From Vibrio sp. B1FLJ16 (lineage in GTDB: Bacteria; Pseudomonadota; Gammaproteobacteria; Enterobacterales; Vibrionaceae), in assembly GCF_905175385.1 (NCBI RefSeq), contig NZ_HG992750.1, forward strand, positions 1,488,001 to 1,552,000: DNA of 64,000 nucleotides. Direction: 5' to 3'. Below the pieces are notes generated by a model. The model was given only the letters and a program-made list of their open reading frames with translations. It searched no databases and was not told the origin of the DNA. The position numbers and the translations under genes were made by a program. Shown one piece after another: positions 34,652-44,034 of the stretch. The first letter of the stretch is position 1. Each line of letters opens with the position of its first letter.

Positions 34652-35786
34652 ACAATCGGAAAGAAACGACAGTAAGCTTTTCATCAGCAACATGGTGGAA
34701 TCAGCAATACGTATTGGCCTGGTCTTTGTGTTGTTCATGTTTACGTACGACATTATCAGGCCTTTCATTCTTCCCGTGATTTGGGGGGCAATCATCGCTG
34801 TTGCACTCATGCCGGTAACCCTGAAGCTACAACGTATGTATGGCGGCCGACGTGGCCTGGCTGCAACTACTATCGCTTTACTTGGTATTGCTCTACTCGT
34901 AGTACCACTGATTTTGGTGTCAGGTTCCATTTTTGACGGTGCAACGCATGCGCTTGAAGTATTACAGAGCGGAGAGGTTAAAATTCCGGGGCCGAAGGCT
35001 TCCGTTGCTGACTGGCCAATCGTAGGTGATAAGCTTTACAGCGTCTGGACTCTCTTTGCGACGAACATCGAGCAAGCTATCCAAACCTTTATGCCCCAGA
35101 TTAAGTCTACATTAACTTCTCTGCTCGGCATGGTTGGTGGAGCGTTAGGCAGCGTATTACTCTCAATCTTGTCTCTCGCGATCGCCGCTGGTTTTATGAC
35201 TTACTCAGAATCATTGGCATCAGGATTAACTACGCTTGCTATCCGCGTTGCTGGTGACAATGCGAAAAGCTGGACGACATTAATCGCAGCAACGATTAAG
35301 AGCGTGTTACTTGGTGTGGTCGGCGTTGCTGCAATCCAAGCGCTGCTTATCGGTGCCGGCTTCTTTGTATTTGATATTCCGGCAGCTGGTTTGCTTACTC
35401 TGATCCTTATGATTTTGTGTATTGCCCAGCTACCAGCACTGCTCGCGGTACTGCCTGTTATTGCTTATATGTACATGACGCAAGACAGCACGACTGCAAC
35501 CTTATTTACCGTTTGGGCTGTTGTTGGTGCACTTTCTGAAAACTTACTAAAACCTATGCTTATGGGGCGTGGAGTCGATGTACCGATGCCGGTGATTTTA
35601 CTGGGTGCTATCGGTGGGATGCTTGTTTACGGCATCGTAGGTCTGTTTATTGGTGCAGTTGTGCTGGCGATTTGGTATGAGTTGTTTGTATGGTGGCTGA
35701 GCAGCGAACACCAAGAACAGAAGATAGCAAAACTAACAGAAAGCTCAGATGAACCGAATGAATCGGGTCATGGCGCGGGAATTTGA
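34644..35786 (+). CDS. AI-2E family transporter (PerM/YdiK-like)
   Basis: A 380-residue multi-pass membrane protein: two N-terminal helices (GLVFVLFMFTYDIIRPFILPVIWGAIIAVALMPV, then LAATTIALLGIALLVVPLILV), a periplasmic segment, and a C-terminal cluster with LLIGAGFFVFDIPAAGLLTLILMILCIAQLPALLAVLPVIAYMY and the family block LSENLLKPMLMGRGVDVPMPVILLGAIGGMLVYGIVGLFIGAVVLAI. Members export autoinducer-2 or act as Na+/H+ antiporters; which one applies here cannot be said. Its start overlaps the channel gene. Confidence 0.88.
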   Translation: MNKQSERNDSKLFISNMVESAIRIGLVFVLFMFTYDIIRPFILPVIWGAIIAVALMPVTLKLQRMYGGRRGLAATTIALLGIALLVVPLILVSGSIFDGATHALEVLQSGEVKIPGPKASVADWPIVGDKLYSVWTLFATNIEQAIQTFMPQIKSTLTSLLGMVGGALGSVLLSILSLAIAAGFMTYSESLASGLTTLAIRVAGDNAKSWTTLIAATIKSVLLGVVGVAAIQALLIGAGFFVFDIPAAGLLTLILMILCIAQLPALLAVLPVIAYMYMTQDSTTATLFTVWAVVGALSENLLKPMLMGRGVDVPMPVILLGAIGGMLVYGIVGLFIGAVVLAIWYELFVWWLSSEHQEQKIAKLTESSDEPNESGHGAGI

Positions 35787-35956
35787 TGCCATCTGATTTA
35801 GCCCCAACACAAGCCGTTGCATTGCAGCGGTTTGTTTTTATCTAGAGAATGAAACTAATGTGAAATTTTCAAACTAATTACACTCGACAGTTGCAATCAA
35901 ACACATAACGTTGCACTCTCGATGTTCACTAATAGATAGTGCTTAGGATAAAAACA

Positions 35957-36610
35957 ATGAAATTGATCAAGCCTTTAACTTGCGCGCTCGCTTTGGCTAT
36001 GAGTAGCATCGCATTTGCTGACGTAACCATCAGCGTTCCTGACGACGTTTCCGTTTTAGCGGCAAACGGGAAAACAGTGAAGCTATCTGGTGGCTTCCTG
36101 GCTTCAGAAAAAACGTTCACGCTACCTGACGGCGTCAACCAGATCGTGTTCCGTTATTCTCCTTACTTCAATCAAGGGAACGATCGCTTGAGCGTCGAAA
36201 GTGATGCGATTGTCGCCCGGTTCTCAGCAGCAGACTCTGAGTTAACATTCCAACTTCCGAAATACCGCAACATAAATGATGCAGAAGACTCAATCAAAAA
36301 CTTAGACTGGAAACTGGTTGATGCATCCGGCAATGCGCTTAACGTTAAGCAAGATAAACTTATTAAGCCAGGCTTGCAGCTAGGTCGCGATTATGTTCGC
36401 GAAGTTGAAGATTACAACCGGGACGGTGGTGTAGCTGCAATCGCGGTCGCAGGAGCATATGTTCAACCGATGACGCTCCCTGCAGAAATTCCGGAAGACA
36501 TGAAGCAGAAAAACTCTGACTCCACTGCAGAGGAAATGCTGCACTTCTGGTATCAAAAAGCCGATGCGGAAACTAAGGCTCGCTTCAAAGCGTACATCAA
36601 CCAGCAATAA
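35957..36610 (+). CDS. DUF2057 family periplasmic protein (CsgI/YccT-like)
   Basis: A 217-residue exported protein with signal peptide MKLIKPLTCALALAMSSIAFA. The family pattern is visible: ISVPDDVSVLAANGKTV, FTLPDGVNQIVFRYSPYF and a C-terminal EEMLHFWYQKADAETKARFKAYI. E. coli YccT has been described as a curli inhibitor (CsgI); the Vibrio role is unknown. I start at the ATG at 35957, which begins the signal peptide and has TTAGGA upstream. A terminator follows at 36645. Confidence 0.85.
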   Translation: MKLIKPLTCALALAMSSIAFADVTISVPDDVSVLAANGKTVKLSGGFLASEKTFTLPDGVNQIVFRYSPYFNQGNDRLSVESDAIVARFSAADSELTFQLPKYRNINDAEDSIKNLDWKLVDASGNALNVKQDKLIKPGLQLGRDYVREVEDYNRDGGVAAIAVAGAYVQPMTLPAEIPEDMKQKNSDSTAEEMLHFWYQKADAETKARFKAYINQQ

Positions 36611-36644
36611 AATCTTCTTCACCGAACCTAATTTGCTGAAATAC

Positions 36645-36671
36645 AAAAAGCCCGCGGTAATAGCGGCTTTT
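36645..36671 (+). terminator. rho-independent terminator
   Basis: AAAAGCCCGC and GCGGCTTTT form a stem with one bulged C, a 7-base loop and flanking A/T runs. It lies between the DUF2057 gene and the convergent reductase gene. Confidence 0.75.
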
Positions 36672-36728
36672 ATATACGTTTATAACCTTCGAAAACAATG
36701 ACATTGTCGGTCACTTGATGTATCAGAC

Positions 36729-37493
36729 TTACCAGTAACGTTCGTAGATGATGTTACCACCCGTACGGTTCCTAAACTTCTCTAAGCCGCACTCTTGCAG
36801 TACTGGCAATGTATCTTTAATCATCTCCGGGTTACCACACAGCATCACAAAGCTTTTAGAAGGCGAAAACGGTACATCCACATGTCTTGCCAGTTCGCCT
36901 GAGGCGATTAGCTCCGGAATTCGACCTTGTAGTTTACCTTCCACCGATTCTCTGCTGATGATCGGCACGTACTTTAACCGCCCCTCATAACGCTGGACGA
37001 GATGCTCGATTAAGAATTTATAAACCAAATCTTTTTCATAACGAACACCATGAACCAGCACTATCTTTTCGTTATGTGGAAGCACGTTAATGTCATCGAG
37101 CAAAGAAAGAAAAGGGCCAATACCGGTACCGGTAGAAAGCAGCCAGAGATCATGAGCTTGTTTGGGGATAATATCCTGTATCAAATCACCGTGAGCGGTT
37201 TCTCCAACATAGATCCCGTCGCCACTTTTCAGCTTTTGTAATTTTGGTGACAGCCTGCCTTGCTTATCTGCAACGATTAAGAACTCTAGCCAATCAAACT
37301 GCTCACTCGGAGCATTAACAACGGAATACGCACGGCTGATCAGATTTCCGTCATCATCGAGTAAAGCGAGCTTAGTAAACTGACCAGCCTTAAAAGAAAG
37401 CGGAGCGCCAGACACTCTTAAACTGAACAAATCGCTAGTCCAATCTATTCGCTTCTCAATTTTAGCGAGATTGAAGTTTTTCAGTTCTGTCAT
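36729..37493 (-). CDS. fpr: ferredoxin-NADP(+) reductase
   Basis: A 254-residue FAD enzyme that passes electrons between NADPH and ferredoxin or flavodoxin. The FAD-binding motif is RAYSVVNAPS, the NADP motif LLSTGTGIGPFLSLL, and the C-terminus is GGNIIYERYW, typical of bacterial Fpr with an aromatic ending. Length is normal (E. coli Fpr 248). Single gene, divergent from the thioesterase gene; their shared 200-base region would contain any SoxR/SoxS-like control, which I could not identify. Confidence 0.92.
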   Translation of the reverse strand: MTELKNFNLAKIEKRIDWTSDLFSLRVSGAPLSFKAGQFTKLALLDDDGNLISRAYSVVNAPSEQFDWLEFLIVADKQGRLSPKLQKLKSGDGIYVGETAHGDLIQDIIPKQAHDLWLLSTGTGIGPFLSLLDDINVLPHNEKIVLVHGVRYEKDLVYKFLIEHLVQRYEGRLKYVPIISRESVEGKLQGRIPELIASGELARHVDVPFSPSKSFVMLCGNPEMIKDTLPVLQECGLEKFRNRTGGNIIYERYW

Positions 37494-37700
37494 GAGACCT
37501 CTCCCTTTTAGCTCATCTCAAATAAACTTACGCTTCCAAATTCACTATGTAAAGCTTAAAGTTTACATAGATAACTAGTTTATTTCACACTTACAGAACA
37601 ATTTTATTACATCTCGACGCATTAGATCTAGAATAAATACTCAGATAAATAAGTAGCCTCGCAATTTATGGCAACGTTGATGAAAAAAGGAACAAAGAAA

Positions 37701-38153
37701 ATGGACGCACAATTAAAAGACTTCCCTGTAGTTACTGAGATCAGAGTCGCCTGGGGGGAAATGGATGCCTTGCAACATGTCAACAACGTGGTCTACTTCC
37801 GCTACTTTGAGACCGCTCGCCTGGATTATTTTGAAGCGATTAATTTGCTGGTTGACCTACAAACCTCGCAAATCAGCCCTGTCCTGAGTGAAACCCAATG
37901 CCGCTATAAGTTACCAGTAACCTACCCAGACACACTGCTAATAGGAGCTCGAGTTATCGACATGCAGGGCGACCGCATGACGATGGAATATCAGGTATTT
38001 AGCAAGAAATGGGGAAAAGTGGTGACAGTAGCGACGGCTACAGGCGTGATGTTTGATTTTAAGAATAATAAAAAGACTGCAATTCCTGACAATGTACGCA
38101 AATCAATACTTGAGCTGGAAGCAACAGTAGGAAGCACTCACCACTTAGAGTAA
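37701..38153 (+). CDS. acyl-CoA thioesterase (4HBT hot-dog fold)
   Basis: A 150-residue thioesterase. The catalytic motif is AWGEMDALQHVNNVVYFRYFETARLDYFE, with the Asp of the 4HBT/YbgC group, and the rest is a hot-dog fold (VLSETQCRYKLPVTYPDTLLIGARV). It hydrolyses acyl-CoA of unknown chain length. I use the ATG at 37701 because AAAGGA precedes it by 9 bases; in-frame ATGs at 37668 and 37680 would add a basic extension. Confidence 0.85.
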   Translation: MDAQLKDFPVVTEIRVAWGEMDALQHVNNVVYFRYFETARLDYFEAINLLVDLQTSQISPVLSETQCRYKLPVTYPDTLLIGARVIDMQGDRMTMEYQVFSKKWGKVVTVATATGVMFDFKNNKKTAIPDNVRKSILELEATVGSTHHLE

Positions 38154-38208
38154 TTCTAGTTTCACAGACTCCCGACAGCGCTTGCGTCGCTTTCGGGAAT
38201 CATACTTT

Positions 38209-38241
38209 ATACCCAAGTAACTTCAAGATGCTAGGGTATAG
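38209..38241. repeat. 33-bp collapsed copy of the TATACCC element
   Basis: Starts with the family end (TATACCCAAGTAACTTCAAG, then ATGC) and closes nine bases later with GGGTATA. It looks like an internal deletion product of the element at 27408. Confidence 0.65.
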
Positions 38242-38250
38242 TGTTGATAC

Positions 38251-38469
38251 TTAACAAAAAGTCTCTATGTACAGCGCTTCCACTTTGTCTCTTGCCCACT
38301 GAGTTTTACGCAGAAACTTCAGAGAGGATTTAATCGATGGATCTTTCTTAAAGCAATTTACGCGAACACGTTCGTACATTCCATTCCACCCGAAGTGTTC
38401 AACTAAACGGGTGACAATTTTTTCAAGGCTCAACCCGTGCAGTGGGTTATTCGGTTGCTCGTTGCTCAT
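38251..38469 (-). CDS. VF530 family DNA-binding protein (DUF2132)
   Basis: A 72-residue protein with the family sequence [54 protein letters not shown]. The V. fischeri member VF530 was solved as a small helical fold with proposed DNA binding. Cellular role unknown. It is a stand-alone gene. Confidence 0.9.
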   Translation of the reverse strand: MSNEQPNNPLHGLSLEKIVTRLVEHFGWNGMYERVRVNCFKKDPSIKSSLKFLRKTQWARDKVEALYIETFC

Positions 38470-38634
38470 GGTTTCAATCCAACTATATATAAGGTATGAC
38501 GTTTGTACCGCTTGTTGCCGCTAATCTAACTCAAACCAAGGCTGCGGGCTAATCATATTGAAAAGAAGCGCAAAATGAACAAAAACAGCCCGATAAAAAT
38601 CAGGCTGCTTTCAGGCCAACTCTAAAACGTGCCG

Positions 38635-39789
38635 CTATAGAAAGGACTTCACCCAGAGCACAATGGTATCCCAGATCTGACCAAACCAAGAGGCTTCTTC
38701 TACAGCCTGATTACTGACCAGTGGATAGCTGGCCACGATTTCGTCGTTACTTTTCCATACTATTTTTCCAATTTCATCACCTTGATTAATAGGTGCCATT
38801 AGAGGCTCATTGAACTCAACGCTTTTGTCTAACCCCGCGGTCATGGAGCGAGGTAATGTCAGATAGGCATCTGATGCTAAGCTCGCTTCAATCTCATTAA
38901 CATTCCCTTTCCAGACGCGAACTTTAGATTCAACCTCTCCCTGAGTTGCAACTTTCTTAGTGTCGTAAAAACGAAATCCGTAACTGAGTAAATTTTTCGA
39001 CTGACTTATTCGCGCTTGCTGACTAGAAGTACCCATCACAACAGAAACTAAACGCATTTTTCCTTCTGTCGCTGAACTAACCAGACTATAACCTGCATTA
39101 CTGGTATAGCCCGTTTTACCGCCATCCACATTTATGGCGTTATCCCACAGTAATTTATTGCGGTTGTATTGGGTAATATTGTTCCAAGTAAACACCCTTT
39201 CGCTATAAAGTGCATAGACATCAGGCACATCATTAATAAGAGCCCGCATCAACTTAGCCATATCAAGGGGAGACGTCTGAATACCTTCGCTGTCCAGGCC
39301 ATGTGAGTTCACAAAACGAGAGTCTTGCATTCCTAACTTGTCAGCCCACCCGTTCATCAACGCAACAAAGCCACTCTCGCTGCCAGCAACATGTTCAGCC
39401 AGAGCGACACAGGCATCATTTCCCGACTGAATGATCACACCACGCATCAGGTTCGCTACGCTGATTTCGTCTTTCGGTTTAATGAACATTTTTGAAGAAC
39501 CGGGGAATTTTTCTGACCATGCATTTTCACTGACGGTCACAATATCTTCCCAACCCAATCGACCTGCATTGATTTCCTGGCCGACGACGTAAGCTGTCAT
39601 TATCTTGGTCAAACTGGCAGGCGCTAACTCACCTCTGCCATTTTTTTCGGCAATGATTGCACCAGACTGAAAGTCCATCAACACGTACCCTTTTGCCTGT
39701 AGCTGAGGCGGATTTGGTGTAACCACGGCAAAAGCTGGTACGCTCATTAAACACGTCACGATAATCCATCGAGCCAGCGACATTTTCAT
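38635..39789 (-). CDS. D-alanyl-D-alanine carboxypeptidase (PBP5/6 type)
   Basis: A 384-residue peptidase S11 enzyme that removes the terminal D-Ala of peptidoglycan stem peptides. Active-site motifs are Ser59-x-x-Lys62 (ASLTKI), SGN (IQSGNDACVA) and KTG (GGKTGYTSNAG). A C-terminal PBP5 beta domain and an amphipathic membrane anchor (WFGQIWDTIVLWVKSFL) follow. Signal peptide MKMSLARWIIVTCLMSVPAFA. SD GGAGG lies 7 bases before the ATG. It could be a second paralogue of dacA. Confidence 0.92.
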   Translation of the reverse strand: MKMSLARWIIVTCLMSVPAFAVVTPNPPQLQAKGYVLMDFQSGAIIAEKNGRGELAPASLTKIMTAYVVGQEINAGRLGWEDIVTVSENAWSEKFPGSSKMFIKPKDEISVANLMRGVIIQSGNDACVALAEHVAGSESGFVALMNGWADKLGMQDSRFVNSHGLDSEGIQTSPLDMAKLMRALINDVPDVYALYSERVFTWNNITQYNRNKLLWDNAINVDGGKTGYTSNAGYSLVSSATEGKMRLVSVVMGTSSQQARISQSKNLLSYGFRFYDTKKVATQGEVESKVRVWKGNVNEIEASLASDAYLTLPRSMTAGLDKSVEFNEPLMAPINQGDEIGKIVWKSNDEIVASYPLVSNQAVEEASWFGQIWDTIVLWVKSFL

Positions 39790-40013
39790 TCAACATCCTC
39801 CACAATAAGCCCTGCACTTGCTAGCAACTCTATTGAGCATAGCTCACTAGCCCCATTGCACCAGTTGCTAATCGTTTCATTTTCTTGAACTTACCCTGAT
39901 TTTACAAAAGGGGATTAGCAGCGAGGTATGCCTTGGTTAATGACAAAATTCCAAGTAAAGTAACCAACGACAGCGCTTCATGCCGACACCCAATAAGGAC
40001 TAAGAATAAAACA

Positions 40014-41309
40014 ATGAATGCTCAATCATTTATCGATGCCGGATTGCACTACACCCCCTTCACTTTCACGGTTCCTCTGGATTACCAGAACAAGATTAAA
40101 GGGACAATCGAGGTATTTGCCCGCTCAGTTTGTTTAGCGGGAGAAGAAGATTCCGCTAAACCTTGGTTAGTGTATCTACAAGGCGGCCCCGGATTTCCGT
40201 CGCCACGGCCGAACGGAAATAGTGGCTGGATAAAAAGAGCACTTCAGCAATACCGTGTTTTGTTGCTTGATCAGCGAGGCACCGGAAACAGCTCGGTCAT
40301 CAATCACCAGACACTGGCTCACCTGACACCGCAAGAGCAGGCTGAGTACCTGAGTTATTTCCGAGCAGATAATATTGTTCGTGATGCCGAGTTTATTCGT
40401 CAGCAGTTCGGCGTTAAAAAGTGGTCAATTCTAGGCCAGAGCTTCGGCGGATTTTGTTCTCTCACCTATTTATCGATGTTCCCTGACAGTCTGCTTCAAA
40501 GTTACATTACCGGTGGTGTACCTTCTGTCTCGCGTCATCCCGATGACGTATATGAAGCGACATTTAAACGCACAATGGAGAAAAACCAAGCGTTTTTCCA
40601 ACAGTTTCCAAAAGCGCAGCAGCTTTGCCAGAACATTGCAAATCACCTTCTTGAACACGAAGAGTACCTGCCAAACGGCCAGCGTTTTACGGTTGAGCAG
40701 TTCCAGCAAATTGGCATCAACTTTGGTGTCAGCGATACCTTCTTACCAACCTATTACTGGTTAGAAAGCGCACTAATCGAGGTAAACGGAAAGCCTCAGC
40801 TGCGTTACGAATTTTTGAGTGACATGTTGGCTCAGCAAAACTTCCAGACCAATCCGATCTACGCCATTTTACACGAGTCGATTTACTGCCAGGGTTTCGC
40901 TTCTGACTGGAGCGCACATCGTGTGCATCAGTCGCATAAAGCATTTAACTATGAAAAAGGAAAATCATTCTACTTTACAGGAGAAATGGTCTTCCCGTGG
41001 ATGTTCGATCAATACGTAAACCTGAAACCACTGAAAGAAGCAGCGGAGCTGCTGGCAAGAAAAGACGACTGGTCACCACTTTATGACGAAAGTCAGCTGA
41101 AAAAGAATAAAGTACCTGTAAGTTGCGCGGTATATGCCGACGACATGTTTGTGGAAATGGACATCAGCCGGGAAACGCTGTCCATGATGCCTAACTCAAA
41201 GGCGTGGATCACCAACGAATATGAGCACAATGGTCTGCGCGCAGACGGTGAACGTATTCTAGATACCTTAATCGCTATGGGTAATCAGACAGCAGCCACA
41301 TTGGTGTAG
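40014..41309 (+). CDS. alpha/beta-hydrolase, prolyl aminopeptidase-like (S33)
   Basis: A 431-residue cytoplasmic hydrolase. The oxyanion region is LVYLQGGPGFPSPRPNG, the nucleophile elbow is GQSFGGF with LLLDQRGTGNSS before it, and the C-terminus carries the late-strand Asp and His (AVYADDMFV, NEYEHNGLRADG). This layout fits the larger proline iminopeptidases. I chose the ATG at 40014, which starts a normal domain; upstream sequence to 39933 is unlikely to be coding. Strong terminator at 41367. Confidence 0.85.
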   Translation: MNAQSFIDAGLHYTPFTFTVPLDYQNKIKGTIEVFARSVCLAGEEDSAKPWLVYLQGGPGFPSPRPNGNSGWIKRALQQYRVLLLDQRGTGNSSVINHQTLAHLTPQEQAEYLSYFRADNIVRDAEFIRQQFGVKKWSILGQSFGGFCSLTYLSMFPDSLLQSYITGGVPSVSRHPDDVYEATFKRTMEKNQAFFQQFPKAQQLCQNIANHLLEHEEYLPNGQRFTVEQFQQIGINFGVSDTFLPTYYWLESALIEVNGKPQLRYEFLSDMLAQQNFQTNPIYAILHESIYCQGFASDWSAHRVHQSHKAFNYEKGKSFYFTGEMVFPWMFDQYVNLKPLKEAAELLARKDDWSPLYDESQLKKNKVPVSCAVYADDMFVEMDISRETLSMMPNSKAWITNEYEHNGLRADGERILDTLIAMGNQTAATLV

Positions 41310-41366
41310 TTAACTTGATCTCAGGATAATCCAAGACTCTAGCCTAAAAGCGTAACAGCCCAAACA

Positions 41367-41400
41367 AAAAATCCCCGCAGAAGCTTCTGCGGGGATTTTT
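41367..41400. terminator. strong bidirectional terminator
   Basis: A perfect 17-bp palindromic stem (AAAAATCCCCGCAGAAG and its complement) with A and T runs at its ends, between the convergent peptidase and YjiH genes. Confidence 0.95.
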
Positions 41401-41421
41401 ATTTACAGCAGTTTCTCGCAA

Positions 41422-42744
41422 TTAACTTAGAGCAAAATTCTGGATTGCAAAGGCGAGAGGCGAGCTTAGCAGTAATGTGATAACTGTACGCTGGAACCAC
41501 ACCACAAGGATTTGTTTAACGGAAATCGGAATCTCAGTAGATAAAATACAAGGAATGGAAGCAGAGAAGAATAAGATTGAGGAGATCGAAATCTGGCCAA
41601 TCACAAAACGGGTGATAAAGTCACTCTTTGCTGCGATAAGCGCAGGTAAGAACATCTCTGCAAGCCCTGTTGCTGCCGCTTTAGATACCAGCATAGGATC
41701 CGGCATCTGTGCTAACCATGCAAATGGGTAGAATACAAAGCCTAACCATTCAAAAACTGGTGTGTACTTTGCTAAAAGCAGGCCAATCAAACCTACCGAC
41801 ATGATCGATGGCAGGATGCTCATCGCCATCAACAGGCCTTCCTTAAGGTTTTTAATAATGCTGCTGATGATTGGCTCTGATTTATCTGCAATTTGCAGCC
41901 CTTCATTTACCGCTTGCTTAATACGTGGCAAATCGCTGTCCGTTTCGTCTGCTACAGGTTTTGTATCATCTAAACGGCTTAGCGGACGTAGTCGGACAGT
42001 GATTGCAGTGACAACAAAAGTAAGGGCTAATGTACTCCAGAAAAACAGGTTCCAGATATCCATCAAACCCAAAGTTTTCGCCACAATGACCATGAATGTC
42101 GCAGACACAGTAGAAAAGCCTGTCGCAATGATCGCGGCTTCTTTAGCTGAGTACTGACCCGACTTGTACACGCGGTTTGTGATCAGCAGACCGATAGAGT
42201 AACTGCCGACAAAAGAGGCAACCGCATCAATTGCGGACTTACCCGGCGTTTTAAAAATAGGTCTCATGACCGGCTGAAGTAAGACGCCAACCAGCTCCAA
42301 AAGGCCAAAGCCGATTAAAAATGCCAGAAAAATCGCACCAACAGGAACAATAAGTCCAACGGGTACAACTAGTTTGCCGAATAGAAACGGCAACATGTCT
42401 TTCTCGAAAAGCAATTCAGGCCCAACGGTAAAGAAAGCCATTAATGCAGTGATAACACCAATCACTTTTAATACGGAAAGGATCTTTTGGGTGAGGCTGG
42501 AGTTCCAGCTACCTGAGATAAAAGGATAGAGTCCACCAGCGACAATCATCAATACTGCGTATATTTCTACGCCTTTTGGAAACGAGGCTCGCAGCCAAGA
42601 AACCATATGATCCAGCGGTATTGTCGACTTTGAATTAATTTCGACAGGAACAAAGAAAAAGATGATACCGATAAGACTAAAAAGCACCAGCCTGAGTACT
42701 GATGCCCAAACCGGTCTGGTGAGAATAGCTTGAGTTGTTTCCAT
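41422..42744 (-). CDS. YjiH family membrane protein (nucleoside recognition/Gate domain)
   Basis: A 440-residue protein with about ten hydrophobic segments and Gate-like domains (VDAVASFVGSYSIGLLITNRVYKSGQYSAKEAAIIATGFSTVSATFM and LAEMFLPALIAAKSDFITRFVIGQISISSILFFSASIPCIL). YjiH homologues lie near histidine or nucleoside catabolic genes and are presumed transporters. Here it is downstream of hutG (235 bases), so a role in uptake of histidine or an intermediate is plausible. Confidence 0.8.
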   Translation of the reverse strand: METTQAILTRPVWASVLRLVLFSLIGIIFFFVPVEINSKSTIPLDHMVSWLRASFPKGVEIYAVLMIVAGGLYPFISGSWNSSLTQKILSVLKVIGVITALMAFFTVGPELLFEKDMLPFLFGKLVVPVGLIVPVGAIFLAFLIGFGLLELVGVLLQPVMRPIFKTPGKSAIDAVASFVGSYSIGLLITNRVYKSGQYSAKEAAIIATGFSTVSATFMVIVAKTLGLMDIWNLFFWSTLALTFVVTAITVRLRPLSRLDDTKPVADETDSDLPRIKQAVNEGLQIADKSEPIISSIIKNLKEGLLMAMSILPSIMSVGLIGLLLAKYTPVFEWLGFVFYPFAWLAQMPDPMLVSKAAATGLAEMFLPALIAAKSDFITRFVIGQISISSILFFSASIPCILSTEIPISVKQILVVWFQRTVITLLLSSPLAFAIQNFALS

Positions 42745-42979
42745 TTAAAACCTTCCTTAGTTATACCCATTCCCCCAAAGCAGCATCGATGCGAATACAT
42801 TAATAAGCCTCTGTTTATAAAACGAATAAAGGCTAATCAATAGGCTACCGAAGCCACTTCAAGTAATTTGTGTCTAGCCGTTCAAGTCACCAATGTATTA
42901 GGTAGGTGAATTGATACATTCCTTGCTAAATTCGACGAGCACTTTGGCTCGTCTTTACATAAACCCGAGCTCAGGTTAT

Positions 42980-43792
42980 TTATATTTTGGTATTGAGGAT
43001 CGCACTTAAAATGGCTTTAAGTTGAGACTTAACCGCCGCTGATTTTTCTGCATCCAGTTCATAGCGCCCTTGAGTAAGTGCGTCATCGTTCAGATAAGTC
43101 GCCTGAGACAACTCCAGCTGAATAGCATGAATATTTTCGCTCGGCTTACCAAAACCGCGCGTAATAAAGCCACCTTTAAAACGGCCGTTAAGCACCTGAT
43201 TGTAGCTATCGAATAATGCATCCATTACCGCATCGACAATCGCAGAGCTACAAGATTCGCCCTGATTTGTACCCCAGTTAAATTCAGGTAACGTACCGTC
43301 AAACAACATCGGAACCTGTGCGGCTATGCTGTGTGCATCAAACAGAATGGCATAACCGTGAATCTCTTTTAAACGCGCAAGCTCTTGTTCAATCGTTGAG
43401 TGGTAAGGCTGCCAGATTTGCTGGATATAGCGGTCATGATCCGCTTCTGTCGGTGCTTTACCTTCAATAAAGACAGGCGTGGAGTCGAATAAGATTTCCG
43501 GGAATAAACCGGTGGTTTTGGTCGCGTATAATGGCTTGTCATCACTAGGACGGTTAAGGTCGACGACATAGCGGGAGTAGTTGGCAGAAATTACGCTTAC
43601 ACCAAGCTCCTTCACACATTCATAAAGCTCAGGAATAAACCAATCCGTGTCCGGAAGTTTACGCGCAGCGTCTGTCAGTCCTTCCTCAACCTCTGGCGTT
43701 AAATTTAAGCCTGAGTGAGGCATGCTCACTAGCAGTGGTACGTTTCCCTGATGAAATTCGAAAGGTGATGGCACTGTATTAGGTTGAGTCAT
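42980..43792 (-). CDS. hutG: N-formylglutamate deformylase
   Basis: A 270-residue zinc amidohydrolase that converts N-formyl-L-glutamate to glutamate and formate, the last step of the five-step histidine pathway. Motifs: VSMPHSGLNLTPEV, DTDWFIPELYECVKELGVSVISANYSRYVVDLNRP and ILFDAHSIAAQVPMLF. This is the FGase family, unlike the arginase-type formimidoylglutamase of the four-step route. The ATG at 43792 has GGAGTG upstream. It is divergent from hutF across two HutC-type palindromes. Confidence 0.92.
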   Translation of the reverse strand: MTQPNTVPSPFEFHQGNVPLLVSMPHSGLNLTPEVEEGLTDAARKLPDTDWFIPELYECVKELGVSVISANYSRYVVDLNRPSDDKPLYATKTTGLFPEILFDSTPVFIEGKAPTEADHDRYIQQIWQPYHSTIEQELARLKEIHGYAILFDAHSIAAQVPMLFDGTLPEFNWGTNQGESCSSAIVDAVMDALFDSYNQVLNGRFKGGFITRGFGKPSENIHAIQLELSQATYLNDDALTQGRYELDAEKSAAVKSQLKAILSAILNTKI

Positions 43793-43820
43793 TTGCAGAC
43801 ACTCCGTTATCTTAAAAACA

Positions 43821-43834
43821 AATGTATATACATT
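43821..43834. promoter_or_regulatory. HutC-type operator upstream of hutG
   Basis: AATGTATATACATT is a perfect 14-base palindrome containing TGTATATACA, the HutC operator core described for hut genes of gamma-proteobacteria. It lies 29 bases before the hutG start. Confidence 0.75.
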
Positions 43835-43958
43835 TACTAATGTATCTATCATATACCTTTGTTGCAAGCGTGAAGTGTCTAAAACAAGCCTTACGCTTCA
43901 AATTTTTTCGCAATAATTACCCTATATTTTGTATAAAAATAACTTCAAAAATATAACT

Positions 43959-43968
43959 TGTATATACA
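43959..43968. promoter_or_regulatory. HutC-type operator upstream of hutF
   Basis: TGTATATACA recurs here (within CTTGTATATACATA), 66 bases before hutF. Two sites in one divergent intergenic region suggest that one GntR-type repressor, HutC, controls both transcripts, with urocanate as the known inducer. The hutC gene itself is not in the window. Confidence 0.75.
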
Positions 43969-44034
43969 TATAAAGCTCAATTAAACTGGCTCGCAAACTA
44001 TATGTTCATCACTATCTAGAACCAGGAATCCACT

